A stretch of DNA of 64,000 nucleotides, from NCBI GenBank assembly GCA_016706275.1, contig JADJJY010000004.1, forward strand, positions 139,387 to 203,386, read 5' to 3'. A program made the position numbers and the translations under genes. Numbering within the stretch: the stretch's first letter is position 1; each line of letters starts with the position of its first letter. This document shows positions 7,741 through 16,532 of this stretch, piece after piece. This DNA comes from Chloracidobacterium sp. (GTDB taxonomy: Bacteria > Acidobacteriota > Blastocatellia > Pyrinomonadales > Pyrinomonadaceae). Under the pieces are notes generated by a model. It was not told the DNA's origin, did not search any database, and saw only the letters and a program-made list of their open reading frames with translations.

Positions 7741-8718
7741 TCATCCTTGGGTATTGAGATAGTCGCGGACGATCTTCATATCTTCCCAGACCTCGCGTTT
7801 TTTGTGCGGGTCGCGAAGCAGATATGCCGGGTGAAATGTCGGCATCACTTTGACACCGAGATAGTCGTGAAAATGTCCGCGGAGCTTGCCGATCGGCACT
7901 TTGGTTTCGAGCAGATTCTGCGCAGCGGTCGCTCCGAGAACGACGATTACCTTAGGCCTGACGACCGCAACTTCACGTTTTAGATATGGCTTGCACGCAA
8001 TAGTCTCATCCGTTTCCGGCGCACGATTGCCCGGCGGGCGGCAGCGATTGATGTTGCCGATAAAAACATCGTCACGCGTGAGTCCGATGCTCTCAATGAT
8101 CTTGGTCAAAAGCTGTCCCGCACGTCCGACAAACGGCTTGCCCTGCTCATCCTCATCCGCCCCCGGAGCCTCGCCGACAAACATCAGATCGGCGTTAAAA
8201 TTTCCTGTGCTATTAACAACCTTTGACCGTCCAAGCTCGCTCAGTTTACACCGCGTACAATCCGGCCCGATCTCCGCCCGGATCTGCTCAATTGTCTCGG
8301 TCGGTTCCGGTAGCATCGGCAATTCGACAGTATTTAATATGATAGGGGCATTTTCCATTTCGATTGGTCCACCCTGGTCCACCTTGGTCCGGACCGGACC
8401 AGAACCGGAGAGTTTTGATAATGATGGCAGTGACGCAAGCCGCGAACCGGCGGGTTTTGTTTCGGGCGGTTTGGCATTTGCTGGCTTGATATTGGGAACT
8501 TGAGATCTGAGGTTTGAAATTGCATCAGGCTTTGAAATTTCAGATCTCAAATTTGAAATTTGCAGGGGTTCGCGGCTTTCCGTTTTTAATTCTTCATTCT
8601 CAACTCTCAACTCTCCACAAAATTCCAACGTCTCAACCCCAAGCTCCTGTAAATACAGCACTTGCTCACGCACATCGGCTATTAACTCAGTGATCTCTGT
8701 GTTCTCGGTGGCTGGCAT
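7741..8718 (-). CDS. Family 4 uracil-DNA glycosylase with repeat-derived N-terminal linker
   Basis: 325 residues. The C-terminal 185 residues form a type 4 [4Fe-4S] uracil-DNA glycosylase: CTRCKLSELGRSKVV (first two Cys), FVGEAPGADEDEQGKPFVGRA, NINRCRPPGNRAP, IACKPYL and MPTFHPAYLLR. It removes uracil from DNA to start base excision repair. The first about 140 residues are low complexity; within them about residues 35-75 are encoded by text-like repeats (8492-8620). The stop codon overlap with coaBC (one base at 8718) suggests co-transcription. The catalytic domain alone is of normal family length, so the N-terminal part is an extension that arose by repeat insertion. Confidence 0.9.
   Translation of the reverse strand: MPATENTEITELIADVREQVLYLQELGVETLEFCGELRVENEELKTESREPLQISNLRSEISKPDAISNLRSQVPNIKPANAKPPETKPAGSRLASLPSLSKLSGSGPVRTKVDQGGPIEMENAPIILNTVELPMLPEPTETIEQIRAEIGPDCTRCKLSELGRSKVVNSTGNFNADLMFVGEAPGADEDEQGKPFVGRAGQLLTKIIESIGLTRDDVFIGNINRCRPPGNRAPETDETIACKPYLKREVAVVRPKVIVVLGATAAQNLLETKVPIGKLRGHFHDYLGVKVMPTFHPAYLLRDPHKKREVWEDMKIVRDYLNTQG
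8492..8620. repeat. Text-like repeats inside the uracil-DNA glycosylase gene
   Basis: The plus strand carries gaacttgagatctgaggttt, gaaatttcagatctcaaat, tgaaatttgcag and ctcaactctcaactctcc: short direct and inverted units of TTGAAATT, GAGATCT and CTCAACT. They are translated as a flexible linker with two similar segments, ISNLRSEIS and ISNLRSQVP. The style matches the intergenic text-like repeats elsewhere in the window. Confidence 0.6.
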
Positions 8719-9947
8719 TATCCTTTTCGCAGGCGGACTATCTCGTCCAATATCCGATCCGCCATTTCGCGTTTTGACATTAACGGCAATTCGATCTCGC
8801 CGCCCGATCGGGTCAGGATTGTCGCAATATTCGTGTCGGTATTAAATCCGGCGCCGGCTTTTGTAATGTCGTTGGCGACAACCAGATCAAGGCCTTTCTT
8901 TTCAATTTTTGAACGCGCATAGCCAACGACATCATTGGTCTCAGCAGCAAAACCAACGACAAGCATTCCGTCGCGGCGGTTTTTCGAAACCTCGGACAAA
9001 ATATCCGGCGTCTTTTTGAGTTCGAGCGTCATCACATCGCGGCCGTCTTTTTTGATCTTCGCATCCGCAGCATTTGCCGGAGCATAATCGGCAACCGCTG
9101 CCGCACCGACAAAAACAGTCGCATTTGCGATCTCACCTTTGACGGCCGTGTGCATATCTTCGGCGGAAACGGCACGGATGACATTTACGTTCGCGGGCGG
9201 CTCGACCGTCGTCACACCCGCAACAACAGTGACCTTTGCCCCTCTAGTAGCGGCAGCCTCAGCAACTGCAAATCCCATCTTGCCCGATGAGTGATTTGAG
9301 ATGAAGCGGACAGGGTCGATGGCCTCTCGGGTGCCACCGACAGTGATCAGAAAATGTTCACTCCTGAGGTCATGGGTATTTGTTTCCCCTACTCCTCTAC
9401 TCCCCAACTCCCCCACTAACGCGAGAGCCTGTCTCACAATATTCTCAACATCCTCAAGCTTCCCCGTCCCGACCGTTTTACACGCAAGCTCACCCGCCAC
9501 AGGCTCGACAAAATAAACACCATCCGCCTTTAACTGTGTGACATTTCGCTGGGTCGCGGGCTGTTCCCACATCGTGGTATTCATCGCCGGAGCGACCATG
9601 ACCATTGCTGTCGTCGCAAGATATGTTGAGGACAGAAAATCATCCGCAACACCATTCGCAAATTTACCGATAATATTCGCCGTCGCCGGGACGATCAGCA
9701 GCAGGTCGATCTCTTGTGAAAAATTGATATGGGCGATCGGATCGGGATTTTCAGGGTCGTAATCGTCAACAATCACGTGCTTGTCAGTCAGAGCCCGAAA
9801 CGTCAGCGGCTGGACAAACTCAGTTGCATGCCGCGTCATCGCCACCGAGACATCGCAATCCGCCTTTTGCAGCAGCCGCAAAACCTCGACAGCCTTATAA
9901 GCCGCGATCCCGCCCGTCACCCCTAAACCTATGCGATATTTCGCCAT
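8718..9947 (-). CDS. coaBC: Bifunctional phosphopantothenoylcysteine synthetase/decarboxylase
   Basis: 409 residues. CoaC flavoprotein domain (1-185): GVTGGIAAYKA, the His motif IAHINFS (His73), PAMNTTMWEQP and the substrate-flap Cys in GELACKTVGTGKLED. CoaB domain (205-409): TVGGTREAIDPVRFISNHSS, then AAVADY and KIKK motifs. It makes 4'-phosphopantetheine from 4'-phosphopantothenate and cysteine, two steps of coenzyme A synthesis. Between the domains about 20 residues (GELGSRGVGETNTHDLRSEH) are encoded by a repeat of CTCCCC/CTACTC units at 9377-9420, similar to a stretch in the helicase gene at 25250-25275. The protein starts are divergent with the gene at 10006. Confidence 0.95.
   Translation of the reverse strand: MAKYRIGLGVTGGIAAYKAVEVLRLLQKADCDVSVAMTRHATEFVQPLTFRALTDKHVIVDDYDPENPDPIAHINFSQEIDLLLIVPATANIIGKFANGVADDFLSSTYLATTAMVMVAPAMNTTMWEQPATQRNVTQLKADGVYFVEPVAGELACKTVGTGKLEDVENIVRQALALVGELGSRGVGETNTHDLRSEHFLITVGGTREAIDPVRFISNHSSGKMGFAVAEAAATRGAKVTVVAGVTTVEPPANVNVIRAVSAEDMHTAVKGEIANATVFVGAAAVADYAPANAADAKIKKDGRDVMTLELKKTPDILSEVSKNRRDGMLVVGFAAETNDVVGYARSKIEKKGLDLVVANDITKAGAGFNTDTNIATILTRSGGEIELPLMSKREMADRILDEIVRLRKG
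9377..9420. repeat. Text-like CTCCCCA repeat in the coaBC domain linker
   Basis: The plus strand reads ttcccctactcctctactcc followed by ccaactcccccac: several units of a 7-base motif. It encodes the RGVGE linker between CoaC and CoaB. A similar run (ctcccccactcccccactcc) is translated as GVGE in the helicase gene at 25250-25275. Confidence 0.5.
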
Positions 9948-10005
9948 ACGAGAAAAGTCTACACCACATTACTTTCCAATGGTAGAATTGCGAGAGGTTC
10001 AGAAT

Positions 10006-10698
10006 ATGGCTGTAGGAAAAACATATTGGGCAATGTTCGTGTTAATGTTGCTGTCCTCAGGATCTCTCGCTCAGAGATCTCCCTTGGTGGTCTCTGGTGC
10101 AATAACAGGAGTAAAGGTCGAAGGGCCTCTGGTCTTTACTCCTTTTGATATAAATGACCCAAAATATCCTTATGAAAGAAAAGATCCCTATTTCGACGTC
10201 ACAGTAAAATTACAGTACTGTAATCACGGCGAAGTTGCCTTGATAGTTCCCATGAGCAGCTCTTTTCCCAACGAAAAAAAGAAGATCCTTTTTCTTGAGT
10301 TACCGTCAACCGACAGTAAAGTGTCTGAGGCAGTTAGCGGCTTCGTCTATTCCGGAGGACGCGATCCGATGCCCGGGTTCATTGATGAGTTGGGTAAGCC
10401 GGAACCGTCACGCTATCGATTTGCAATAATCGAAGCAGGGCAATGTTATGAATCGGGTGATCGAATCTCTATTAAGTCTGGATATAAATTGGAAGTTCAG
10501 CCAAATGTTGATAAACGGCGTGCTCCAATCGAATTAGCGATACCTGAACATTCATATTTCAAGCTTCAGTACGTTCTTTCAATGAAAGATTCGCTTCCTG
10601 TATCTGAGGCAAAACAACGCTGGAGTAAATTCGGCAAACTCCTGACCAACGCCGACGGGGATTTCGTGCTCGAAACGGAATTTATTATCAATAAATAA
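10006..10698 (+). CDS. Secreted protein of unknown function
   Basis: 230 residues from the ATG at 10006, chosen because it has a purine-rich site (GAGAGG) 8 bases upstream and opens directly into a signal peptide (YWAMFVLMLLSSGSLAQRS); an earlier in-frame ATG at 9931 would overlap coaBC. After the cleavage site the sequence is a soluble, beta-rich protein (VVSGAITGVKVEGPLVFTP, FDVTVKLQYCNHGEVAL). I do not recognise a family. It is alone on the plus strand, with codon use somewhat more AT-rich than its neighbours. Likely periplasmic or outer-surface. Confidence 0.7.
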   Translation: MAVGKTYWAMFVLMLLSSGSLAQRSPLVVSGAITGVKVEGPLVFTPFDINDPKYPYERKDPYFDVTVKLQYCNHGEVALIVPMSSSFPNEKKKILFLELPSTDSKVSEAVSGFVYSGGRDPMPGFIDELGKPEPSRYRFAIIEAGQCYESGDRISIKSGYKLEVQPNVDKRRAPIELAIPEHSYFKLQYVLSMKDSLPVSEAKQRWSKFGKLLTNADGDFVLETEFIINK

Positions 10699-10735
10699 GG
10701 GATCAGACTCTTAATTACGACGGGAACTTCCGTCG

Positions 10736-12049
10736 CTAAGGTGTCGGGTTAGATCTAACAAGTTTTCTAAATCCATCAGAATCCATCAACAGCTCCACCT
10801 CTTCTCTTGCCCATGGCGAATATCCGTTAGCGGGGTCGGCTACATCCTGAACAAACTGCTCCCAATCAACCCATCGTACATCATTGACCTCGGCGGGATT
10901 TGGATTCGGTACTGCGTCGGTAAATCCAACCAGCACAGGGCAGATCTCGTTCTCGACCACACCGTCTTTTTCAGCACGATAGCGAAAATCCGGCAAGATG
11001 ACATCGAGTTTGACGCCTGTGATGCCGAGTTCGTATTTCAAACGGCGTTTTGCAGCATTGACAACCGTTCCGTGCAGCATCACATGGCCGCAGCACGAAT
11101 TTGACCATACGCCGGGCCATGTTTTTTTGGTTAACGCACGCTGCTGTAACAGGAGTTCGCCTTTTCCATTGAAAAGAAAGATGGAAAATGCCCGGTGGCG
11201 TTTTGTGTCGCCGTCGTGGGCGGCGAGTTTTGGGGCGGTGCCAATAGCGTTATTGGCCTCGTCAACATAGACGATCATATCGTCAAACGCGTAGCGATAC
11301 CGCATGTAATACGCCGCTAGCATCAAAAGCACGACCATTCCGATCATCACCGGAATCCACATCCCAGAAAAAAAGGCGATCGCCGACCAAAAGAAAATGA
11401 TAAAAAAGGTGCTTGAGATTAGTTGTGCCGGGGCGGGCAAGAGCGGCTTTCTAAAAAAAGTAAAGATCTCTAAAACGGCCGCCCCGACCGCTCCGGAAAA
11501 CAACCATCCGGCAAAGTTGGACATTGGCACGCCATAAAACGCTCCGCCGCCCTCATAACGCCAAAACCCGATCTTGACCGCTCCCGGATCCAGCACCAGA
11601 TCAAAAACGACGAGGATGATCGAGACTAAGATCATCCGCACCGCCCATAACCGACCGCCCGTTACCAGTCTTGCCGCAATCCCATAAGCCGCCAAAACAA
11701 GCGGCGTCCACGCCAGAAAAACGGTCCAAGGCGTTAGGCCAAACAACCGATAACCGAGCAGTTCCGAATAACCAAAATGCCCATACGGAAATCCCGTGAT
11801 CATCGCCGACGTCTCGATCGCGAGGGCCAAAACGCCCAGTATCCCAAACAACAAAACCGCATCACGCCGCCCGAGCCACATCACCGTCGCCCAAAACACG
11901 GGTATTGCAAACAGGATCACGTTAATACCCGACACAAATCGAGCCTCCGGCGGAATGACGACATTCGCCATAAAAAACGCGCCGGTCGCGAGTATCACTA
12001 GGATAAACCCGCCAATGATCAATTGAGTTTTCGTCAACAAATATCTCAA
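10736..12049 (-). CDS. Fusion: CruF-like carotenoid hydratase + type I IPP isomerase
   Basis: 437 residues with a TTG start (12047-12049); no Shine-Dalgarno site is clear, so the start could lie slightly downstream. Residues 1-265 are polytopic membrane protein with the carotenoid biosynthesis (DUF422/CruF) motifs FPYGHFGYSELLG, FDLVLDPGAVKIGFWRYEGG and FYGVPMSNFAGWLFSG. CruF-type enzymes add water to the terminal isoprene ends of acyclic carotenoids. Residues 275-437 are a complete Nudix-fold isopentenyl diphosphate isomerase (TWPGVWSNSCCGH with the catalytic Cys, FRYRAEKDGVVENEICPV with the catalytic Glu). It lies beside prenyltransferase, phytoene desaturase and phytoene synthase genes. 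The fusion joins the first isoprenoid step to a late carotenoid step in one polypeptide, an uncommon arrangement. Confidence 0.87.
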   Translation of the reverse strand: MRYLLTKTQLIIGGFILVILATGAFFMANVVIPPEARFVSGINVILFAIPVFWATVMWLGRRDAVLLFGILGVLALAIETSAMITGFPYGHFGYSELLGYRLFGLTPWTVFLAWTPLVLAAYGIAARLVTGGRLWAVRMILVSIILVVFDLVLDPGAVKIGFWRYEGGGAFYGVPMSNFAGWLFSGAVGAAVLEIFTFFRKPLLPAPAQLISSTFFIIFFWSAIAFFSGMWIPVMIGMVVLLMLAAYYMRYRYAFDDMIVYVDEANNAIGTAPKLAAHDGDTKRHRAFSIFLFNGKGELLLQQRALTKKTWPGVWSNSCCGHVMLHGTVVNAAKRRLKYELGITGVKLDVILPDFRYRAEKDGVVENEICPVLVGFTDAVPNPNPAEVNDVRWVDWEQFVQDVADPANGYSPWAREEVELLMDSDGFRKLVRSNPTP

Positions 12050-12089
12050 ATTGTTAATTAGTAATTACTAATTGATAATTGGTAATTAG
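12050..12089. repeat. AATTGTTAATTAGTAATT text-like palindrome
   Basis: AT-rich run of the units ttaatta, gtaatta, ctaatt, gataatt, ggtaatt, partly self-complementary (aattagtaattactaatt). It fills the divergent spacer between the CruF-Idi fusion and the prenyltransferase gene, so any promoters for these genes must overlap it. Confidence 0.6.
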
Positions 12090-12112
12090 CTCTCGACGTA
12101 CCTGATCGAAAT

Positions 12113-12949
12113 ATGCGATTTTTGCTAAAAGTCAGCCGACCGCGATTTTGGTTCTACATCTTCGGCCCGTATATTGTCGGGCTTGTCGCCGCCGCCGAGT
12201 ATCCGCAGCAACTGTACAAGCTGATCTATCTCTTATTCGGGATCTATTTCACCTTTCCCGCAAATCTGCTCGTTTATGGCGTCAACGACATTTTCGATTA
12301 TGAGACGGACAAGCTAAACGAAAAAAAGAGCGATTACGAAACCCTCGTCGCCCCGGAACGCCGATCAAAACTTTGGCTGGCGATCTTTGCGGCAAATATT
12401 GCGTTTGCAGGTATTTTATTCCTCAACAATTTGCCCGCAGTCATTGCCGGTGCCGCGTTTCTCTTTTTCTCGATCTTCTATTCCGCTACGCCGATACGGG
12501 CAAAAACAAAACCATTTCTCGATTCGGCATTTAATATCCTTTACGTTCTACCCGGCGTCTTTGCCTATTCGCTCGTCACCGGACAATTTCCACCTGCGTC
12601 GATCGTCATAGCCGCCGGTTGCTGGACCGCTGCGATGCACGCTTATTCTGCGATTCCCGATATCGATGCTGACAAAGCGGCTGGCCTGAAAACTATCGCG
12701 ACCGTCTGCGGCCCTTATCTCACGCTCGCGATCTGCGCGGTGTTGTACGCGACAGCGGCCGTCATCGCGGCGGAATATTTGGGCTTTGCAAGCATCATGA
12801 TCGGCTTTGCCTATGTCCTGCTGATGCTCGCCTCAGCTAGATCGGTCAAAACAGGAACACTTTTCAAATTATACCGCTCATTTCCGCTCATCAACGTCGC
12901 GGCTGGCTTTGTCATATTCTGGAACATCGCCCTCGACAAACTACTCTAG
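12113..12949 (+). CDS. UbiA-family prenyltransferase, lycopene elongase-like
   Basis: 278 residues with about eight predicted membrane helices. The first Asp-rich motif is NDIFDYETDKLN and the second is IPDIDADKAAGLKTIAT, both needed for Mg2+-prenyl diphosphate binding in UbiA enzymes. Members next to crtB, crtI and cruF (CrtEb, LyeJ, LbtA types) add dimethylallyl units to both ends of lycopene to give C50 carotenoids. Genome context (CruF-Idi fusion on one side, CrtI on the other) supports that role over quinone or chlorophyll prenylation. The stop codon overlaps the convergent phytoene desaturase gene by four bases. Confidence 0.8.
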   Translation: MRFLLKVSRPRFWFYIFGPYIVGLVAAAEYPQQLYKLIYLLFGIYFTFPANLLVYGVNDIFDYETDKLNEKKSDYETLVAPERRSKLWLAIFAANIAFAGILFLNNLPAVIAGAAFLFFSIFYSATPIRAKTKPFLDSAFNILYVLPGVFAYSLVTGQFPPASIVIAAGCWTAAMHAYSAIPDIDADKAAGLKTIATVCGPYLTLAICAVLYATAAVIAAEYLGFASIMIGFAYVLLMLASARSVKTGTLFKLYRSFPLINVAAGFVIFWNIALDKLL

Positions 12950-14448
12950 AGCGATTCCAGCGGTTCGGCGGTCGTGATATTGTGCACCCGTTTATACGCA
13001 AGCTCCGCACTTATCAAACAAATCTGTGTACCAATGCCCGGATTGGTCCCGGCCCCGACATAAAAGAGATTATCGACCATTTTTGACTTATTTTTGGGAC
13101 GGAATATCGCCGTCTGACGAAGTGTGTGGGCTAATCCAAGAGCCGAGCCTTTGAAAGCGTTATAATCAGCGGCAAAATTTTCGACCGTGTAAATGCGTTT
13201 GTATTCGATCTTTCCCCTAAGCCCCGGCAGGTTCATTTCCTGCTCCATCAAAGCCAAAACCCGGTCGGCGTACATCTCTTTTTGCTCGTCTGTGATCTCA
13301 AGATCCGACGCTATCGGCACGAGCACAAACAGATTTTCCTTACCCTCCGGAGCAACCGACGGGTCGGTTACGCTCGGTGCACATACATATAATGACGGCT
13401 CATCGGGCAGACAAGGGTCTTTGTAAATCTCGTCAAAATTCTTACGCCAGTCTTCGCTAAATAGTAGATTGTGATGGACGAGGCTCGGCAGTTTTCCCGA
13501 AACGCCAAGATACATTATGAAAGCAGACGGAGCCATCGTGCGCTTTTGCCAATATTTTTCTTTATGCGTTTGCTGCGGAATGTCGAGAAGCCGCGTCTCA
13601 GTAAACCACATATCCGCATTCGAGATAACCATATCGGCGTCGATGACCTCGCCGCCTTCGACCCTTACGCCGACCGCCTTTCCGTCGCGGACAATTATCT
13701 TGTCAACCGGCGAATTCGTCCGCAAAACGGCTCCGTTTTTCTCGGTAATATTTGCGAGAGCTTTGATCAGCTCGTAAAAACCGCCCTGCGGATAAAATAC
13801 GCCTTGGTTAAAATCCATGTGCGACATCAGGTTGTAGAGGGCCGGTGCCTCGTACGGCGAGGTGCCGAGAAAGACCATCGTGTATTCCATGACCTGCTGC
13901 AGCTTTTTCGAAGTGAAAAATTTCGAAACGAACTTATGCATCGTTGAGAAAACCGACAGCTTTTGCCCCTCGGTCATCACCCGCTTGTTGAAAAAATCCC
14001 AGATGCGGTCGTAGTTTTTGAACATGAAACTCTGCGTCGCGACCTCATACTGATATTTCGATTGCTTGAGGTACGCACGCAGCTTTTCGCCCGCTCCGGG
14101 TTCGATCGCTTCGAACGTGGCGGTGTCTTTTTCAATGTCCGAATTGATATCAAGCGGATCACCGTTTTTGCGAAAAAAGATCCGGTAGGACGGCGAGAGC
14201 CGTTTTAATTCGAGATGATCCTCGACTCGTTCGCCGACGAGGTTAAAATAATGTTCAAAAATATCGGGTGCGAGATACCACGACGGCCCCATGTCGAACT
14301 TAAAACCGTCATGTTCAAAAATATTTGCCCGCCCGCCGAGATTGGCATTTTTCTCGACCACGGTCACATCGTAGCCTTTGCGGGCAAAAAGACCGGCGGC
14401 CCCAAGACCGCCGATCCCTGCCCCGATAATGACAACCTTTTTATTCAT
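12946..14448 (-). CDS. crtI: Phytoene desaturase (CrtI family)
   Basis: 500 residues from the ATG at 14448 (a GTG two codons earlier is possible). N-terminal dinucleotide-binding motif VVIIGAGIGGLGAAGLFARK, then GGRANIFEHDGFKFDMGPSW and the C-terminal FAD motif LFYVGAGTNPGIGTQICLIS, all standard for bacterial CrtI. It introduces double bands of desaturation into phytoene, giving lycopene or a related polyene. It overlaps the phytoene synthase stop by 8 bases, so the two are translated together. A closely related CrtD-type 3,4-desaturase cannot be excluded from sequence alone, but pairing with crtB favours CrtI. Confidence 0.93.
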   Translation of the reverse strand: MNKKVVIIGAGIGGLGAAGLFARKGYDVTVVEKNANLGGRANIFEHDGFKFDMGPSWYLAPDIFEHYFNLVGERVEDHLELKRLSPSYRIFFRKNGDPLDINSDIEKDTATFEAIEPGAGEKLRAYLKQSKYQYEVATQSFMFKNYDRIWDFFNKRVMTEGQKLSVFSTMHKFVSKFFTSKKLQQVMEYTMVFLGTSPYEAPALYNLMSHMDFNQGVFYPQGGFYELIKALANITEKNGAVLRTNSPVDKIIVRDGKAVGVRVEGGEVIDADMVISNADMWFTETRLLDIPQQTHKEKYWQKRTMAPSAFIMYLGVSGKLPSLVHHNLLFSEDWRKNFDEIYKDPCLPDEPSLYVCAPSVTDPSVAPEGKENLFVLVPIASDLEITDEQKEMYADRVLALMEQEMNLPGLRGKIEYKRIYTVENFAADYNAFKGSALGLAHTLRQTAIFRPKNKSKMVDNLFYVGAGTNPGIGTQICLISAELAYKRVHNITTAEPLESL

Positions 14449-15331
14449 AAACACCCACGAGTGCTTTCATCGACAGCCACAGTTTTTGCCGAAAATTTGT
14501 CCGGACCCGGCCGAGGTACACATTATAGTTTGCACGCTCGATTTGTCTTAATATGGCCTTGTAAAGGACGTAAGAAACCCGAACCGCCAACCGCCCACGC
14601 CACGCAAGCATCGGTATGCCGGGCAAAGCCTCACGATAGACCTCGCGATTTCGTTCGATCTGAAACTTAACAAAATCGACAAACCGTTCGTCATGCACAC
14701 GGGCGGCTATATCATCGGAGGCAAGCCCAAAACGCCGCAGTTCGTCCTGCGGCATATATACACGGCCAAGGTTCTCATAGTCCTCGCGGATATCACGCAG
14801 AAAATTGGTCAGCTGAAATGCGTAGCCTAGTTTGATCGCGTATGGAAATGCCGCCTCAGACGAAAATCCGACGATCCGAGTCACCATTAGCCCGATGACG
14901 CCCGCTGATCCGTACATATAATCTTCAAGCTCGCCGTAATTTTCATACTCAAACTTCTCCTCGTCCATAAACATCGATCGAAGAAAAGCCTCGCCGACGT
15001 CGACCGGGATCTTGTATTTTAGGAACGTATGGACAATAGCGTTCATCACCGCATCAGAACTGCCGCCGACCGCCATCGCGGCCAGCCAACTCTGCCGCCA
15101 TTCGGAGAGTTTGGCGAGCGTTTCCTGTTGCGAGCCCTTATCCGGATCGTCAACAATCTCGTCGGGAATGCGCGCAAACGCGTAGATGGCATAGATCCCA
15201 TCACGCGTCTCACGCGGAAAAAACTGGGTCGCAAAATAAAAACTCGTTCCGTATTTACGCGTGATCGCCTTACATTCCTGCAAACCTTGGTCGATCAGTT
15301 TCGTGTCCTCTTGTCTTGAATCTAGCAACAT
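14441..15331 (-). CDS. crtB: Phytoene synthase
   Basis: 296 residues, squalene/phytoene synthase fold. First Asp-rich motif ARIPDEIVDDP, second motif FQLTNFLRDIREDYENLGRV, with YCYxxAG-type region replaced by YMYGSAGVIGLM as in bacterial CrtB. It condenses two geranylgeranyl diphosphates to phytoene, the committed step of carotenoid synthesis. It precedes crtI with an 8-14 base overlap. No geranylgeranyl diphosphate synthase (crtE) lies in the window, so that step must be encoded elsewhere. Confidence 0.95.
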   Translation of the reverse strand: MLLDSRQEDTKLIDQGLQECKAITRKYGTSFYFATQFFPRETRDGIYAIYAFARIPDEIVDDPDKGSQQETLAKLSEWRQSWLAAMAVGGSSDAVMNAIVHTFLKYKIPVDVGEAFLRSMFMDEEKFEYENYGELEDYMYGSAGVIGLMVTRIVGFSSEAAFPYAIKLGYAFQLTNFLRDIREDYENLGRVYMPQDELRRFGLASDDIAARVHDERFVDFVKFQIERNREVYREALPGIPMLAWRGRLAVRVSYVLYKAILRQIERANYNVYLGRVRTNFRQKLWLSMKALVGVYE

Positions 15332-15476
15332 TGTATTAAGTTCTCCGGCCAGACCTCTGACGGTTTTTCACAATAATATAACCTAAACCATCGTTATTCG
15401 GACACAGCGGCAAACCGGATTCATTTTTTTTCGACGCCGATCCGCATGGTATGATTGGATTCTTCAGGTTTTGTCT

Positions 15477-16007
15477 ATGCCAACTACCTTATCATCAAAA
15501 TCAATTTACAAGGGCCGAATTTTTGACCTCCGCGTCGATAAGATCCGCGAGGGCGATGTCGAATATGAGCGTGAGATCGTCGCTCACAACGGAAGTGCTG
15601 TGATCGTGCCGGTATTTGAGGATATGACGGTCGCGTTGGTTCGGCAGTATCGTCACGCGGCGGGTAAGTATTTGCTGGAGATACCGGCGGGGACGCTGGA
15701 GCTTGGCGAAGATCCGCGAACAGGTGCGATCCGCGAGCTAGAAGAGGAGATCGGCGTCACCGCAGAAAAGGTTGAAAAGTTGTGCGAATTTTACATATCG
15801 CCCGGATTTCTGACCGAAAAGATGTATGTCTATCTAGCCACCGGCTTGACCGAGACGTCGCAAAATCTCGACGCAGATGAGTTTATCGAGATCGAACGCC
15901 TCTCATTTCCCGACATTTTCAACCGCATCCGCTCCGGCGAGATCGAAGACGCAAAAACCATCGCCGGCACCGCCCTTGCCGGTTCGCGTTTTGGGTTCAC
16001 GCTTTAA
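15477..16007 (+). CDS. Nudix hydrolase, ADP-ribose pyrophosphatase type
   Basis: 176 residues from the ATG at 15477 (an in-frame TTG lies two codons earlier). The Nudix box is complete: G-x5-E-x7-R-E-x2-E-E-x-G in GTLELGEDPRTGAIRELEEE, preceded by VRQYRHAAGKYLLEIPAG, the pattern of ADP-ribose/ADP-sugar pyrophosphatases (NudF). It splits ADP-ribose into AMP and ribose 5-phosphate and so clears a reactive NAD breakdown product. It stands alone upstream of the rplM promoter. Confidence 0.9.
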   Translation: MPTTLSSKSIYKGRIFDLRVDKIREGDVEYEREIVAHNGSAVIVPVFEDMTVALVRQYRHAAGKYLLEIPAGTLELGEDPRTGAIRELEEEIGVTAEKVEKLCEFYISPGFLTEKMYVYLATGLTETSQNLDADEFIEIERLSFPDIFNRIRSGEIEDAKTIAGTALAGSRFGFTL

Positions 16008-16019
16008 CGCCGTATCCAC

Positions 16020-16048
16020 TTGACCTCTACTTCCGTTTTCGATATTCT
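16020..16048 (+). promoter_or_regulatory. Sigma70-type promoter of the rplM operon
   Basis: TTGACC (16020-16025) and TATTCT (16043-16048) separated by exactly 17 bases, about 45 bases before the rplM ATG. This is the best sigma70 match in the window and fits a strong ribosomal-protein promoter, starting just after the Nudix gene stop. Confidence 0.65.
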
Positions 16049-16094
16049 ATGCGTTCGCATTTTTGCGGATATTTCTATCAGTGTGTGTGTGAAT

Positions 16095-16532
16095 ATGAGT
16101 ACTACTTACTTTCCTAGCGGAAAAGGTTTAGCAGAAAATCGCAAATGGCTCGTCGTTGATGCCAAAGGCAAAACGGTCGGACGTCTGGCAACTGAGGTCG
16201 CACGAATCCTGTCGGGCAAGAACAATCCGGCATGGACGCCTTTCCTTGATATGGGTGACCACTGCGTTGTCATCAACGCCCGTCACGCCAAGTTTACGGG
16301 TGCAAAGAACGACCAAAAGATCTATTACCGTCACACGCTGTATCCAGGCGGTCTGCGTGAGACGACGGTCAAAGAAATGTTTGAGACCAAGCCTGAAAAG
16401 GTTATCGAGCTCGCCGTCAAAGGCATGCTGCCGAAAACCAAACTAGGCAAAGCAATGGGCAAGAAATTAAAAGTGTACGCGGATGCTGAGCATAGACACA
16501 TCGCTCAGAAACCGGAAACGAGAGAATTATAG
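16095..16532 (+). CDS. rplM: 50S ribosomal protein L13
   Basis: 145 residues from the ATG at 16095; a longer in-frame TTG start at 16020 is rejected because it overlaps the promoter -35 element. L13 motifs are clear: WLVVDAKGKTVGRLATEVA, DMGDHCVVINA, YYRHTLYPGGLRE and AVKGMLPKTKLGKAM. An early assembly protein of the large subunit. It heads the conserved rplM-rpsI-rpsB-tsf-pyrH-frr order. The 79 bases before rpsI are taken up by a text-like inverted repeat. Confidence 0.97.
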   Translation: MSTTYFPSGKGLAENRKWLVVDAKGKTVGRLATEVARILSGKNNPAWTPFLDMGDHCVVINARHAKFTGAKNDQKIYYRHTLYPGGLRETTVKEMFETKPEKVIELAVKGMLPKTKLGKAMGKKLKVYADAEHRHIAQKPETREL

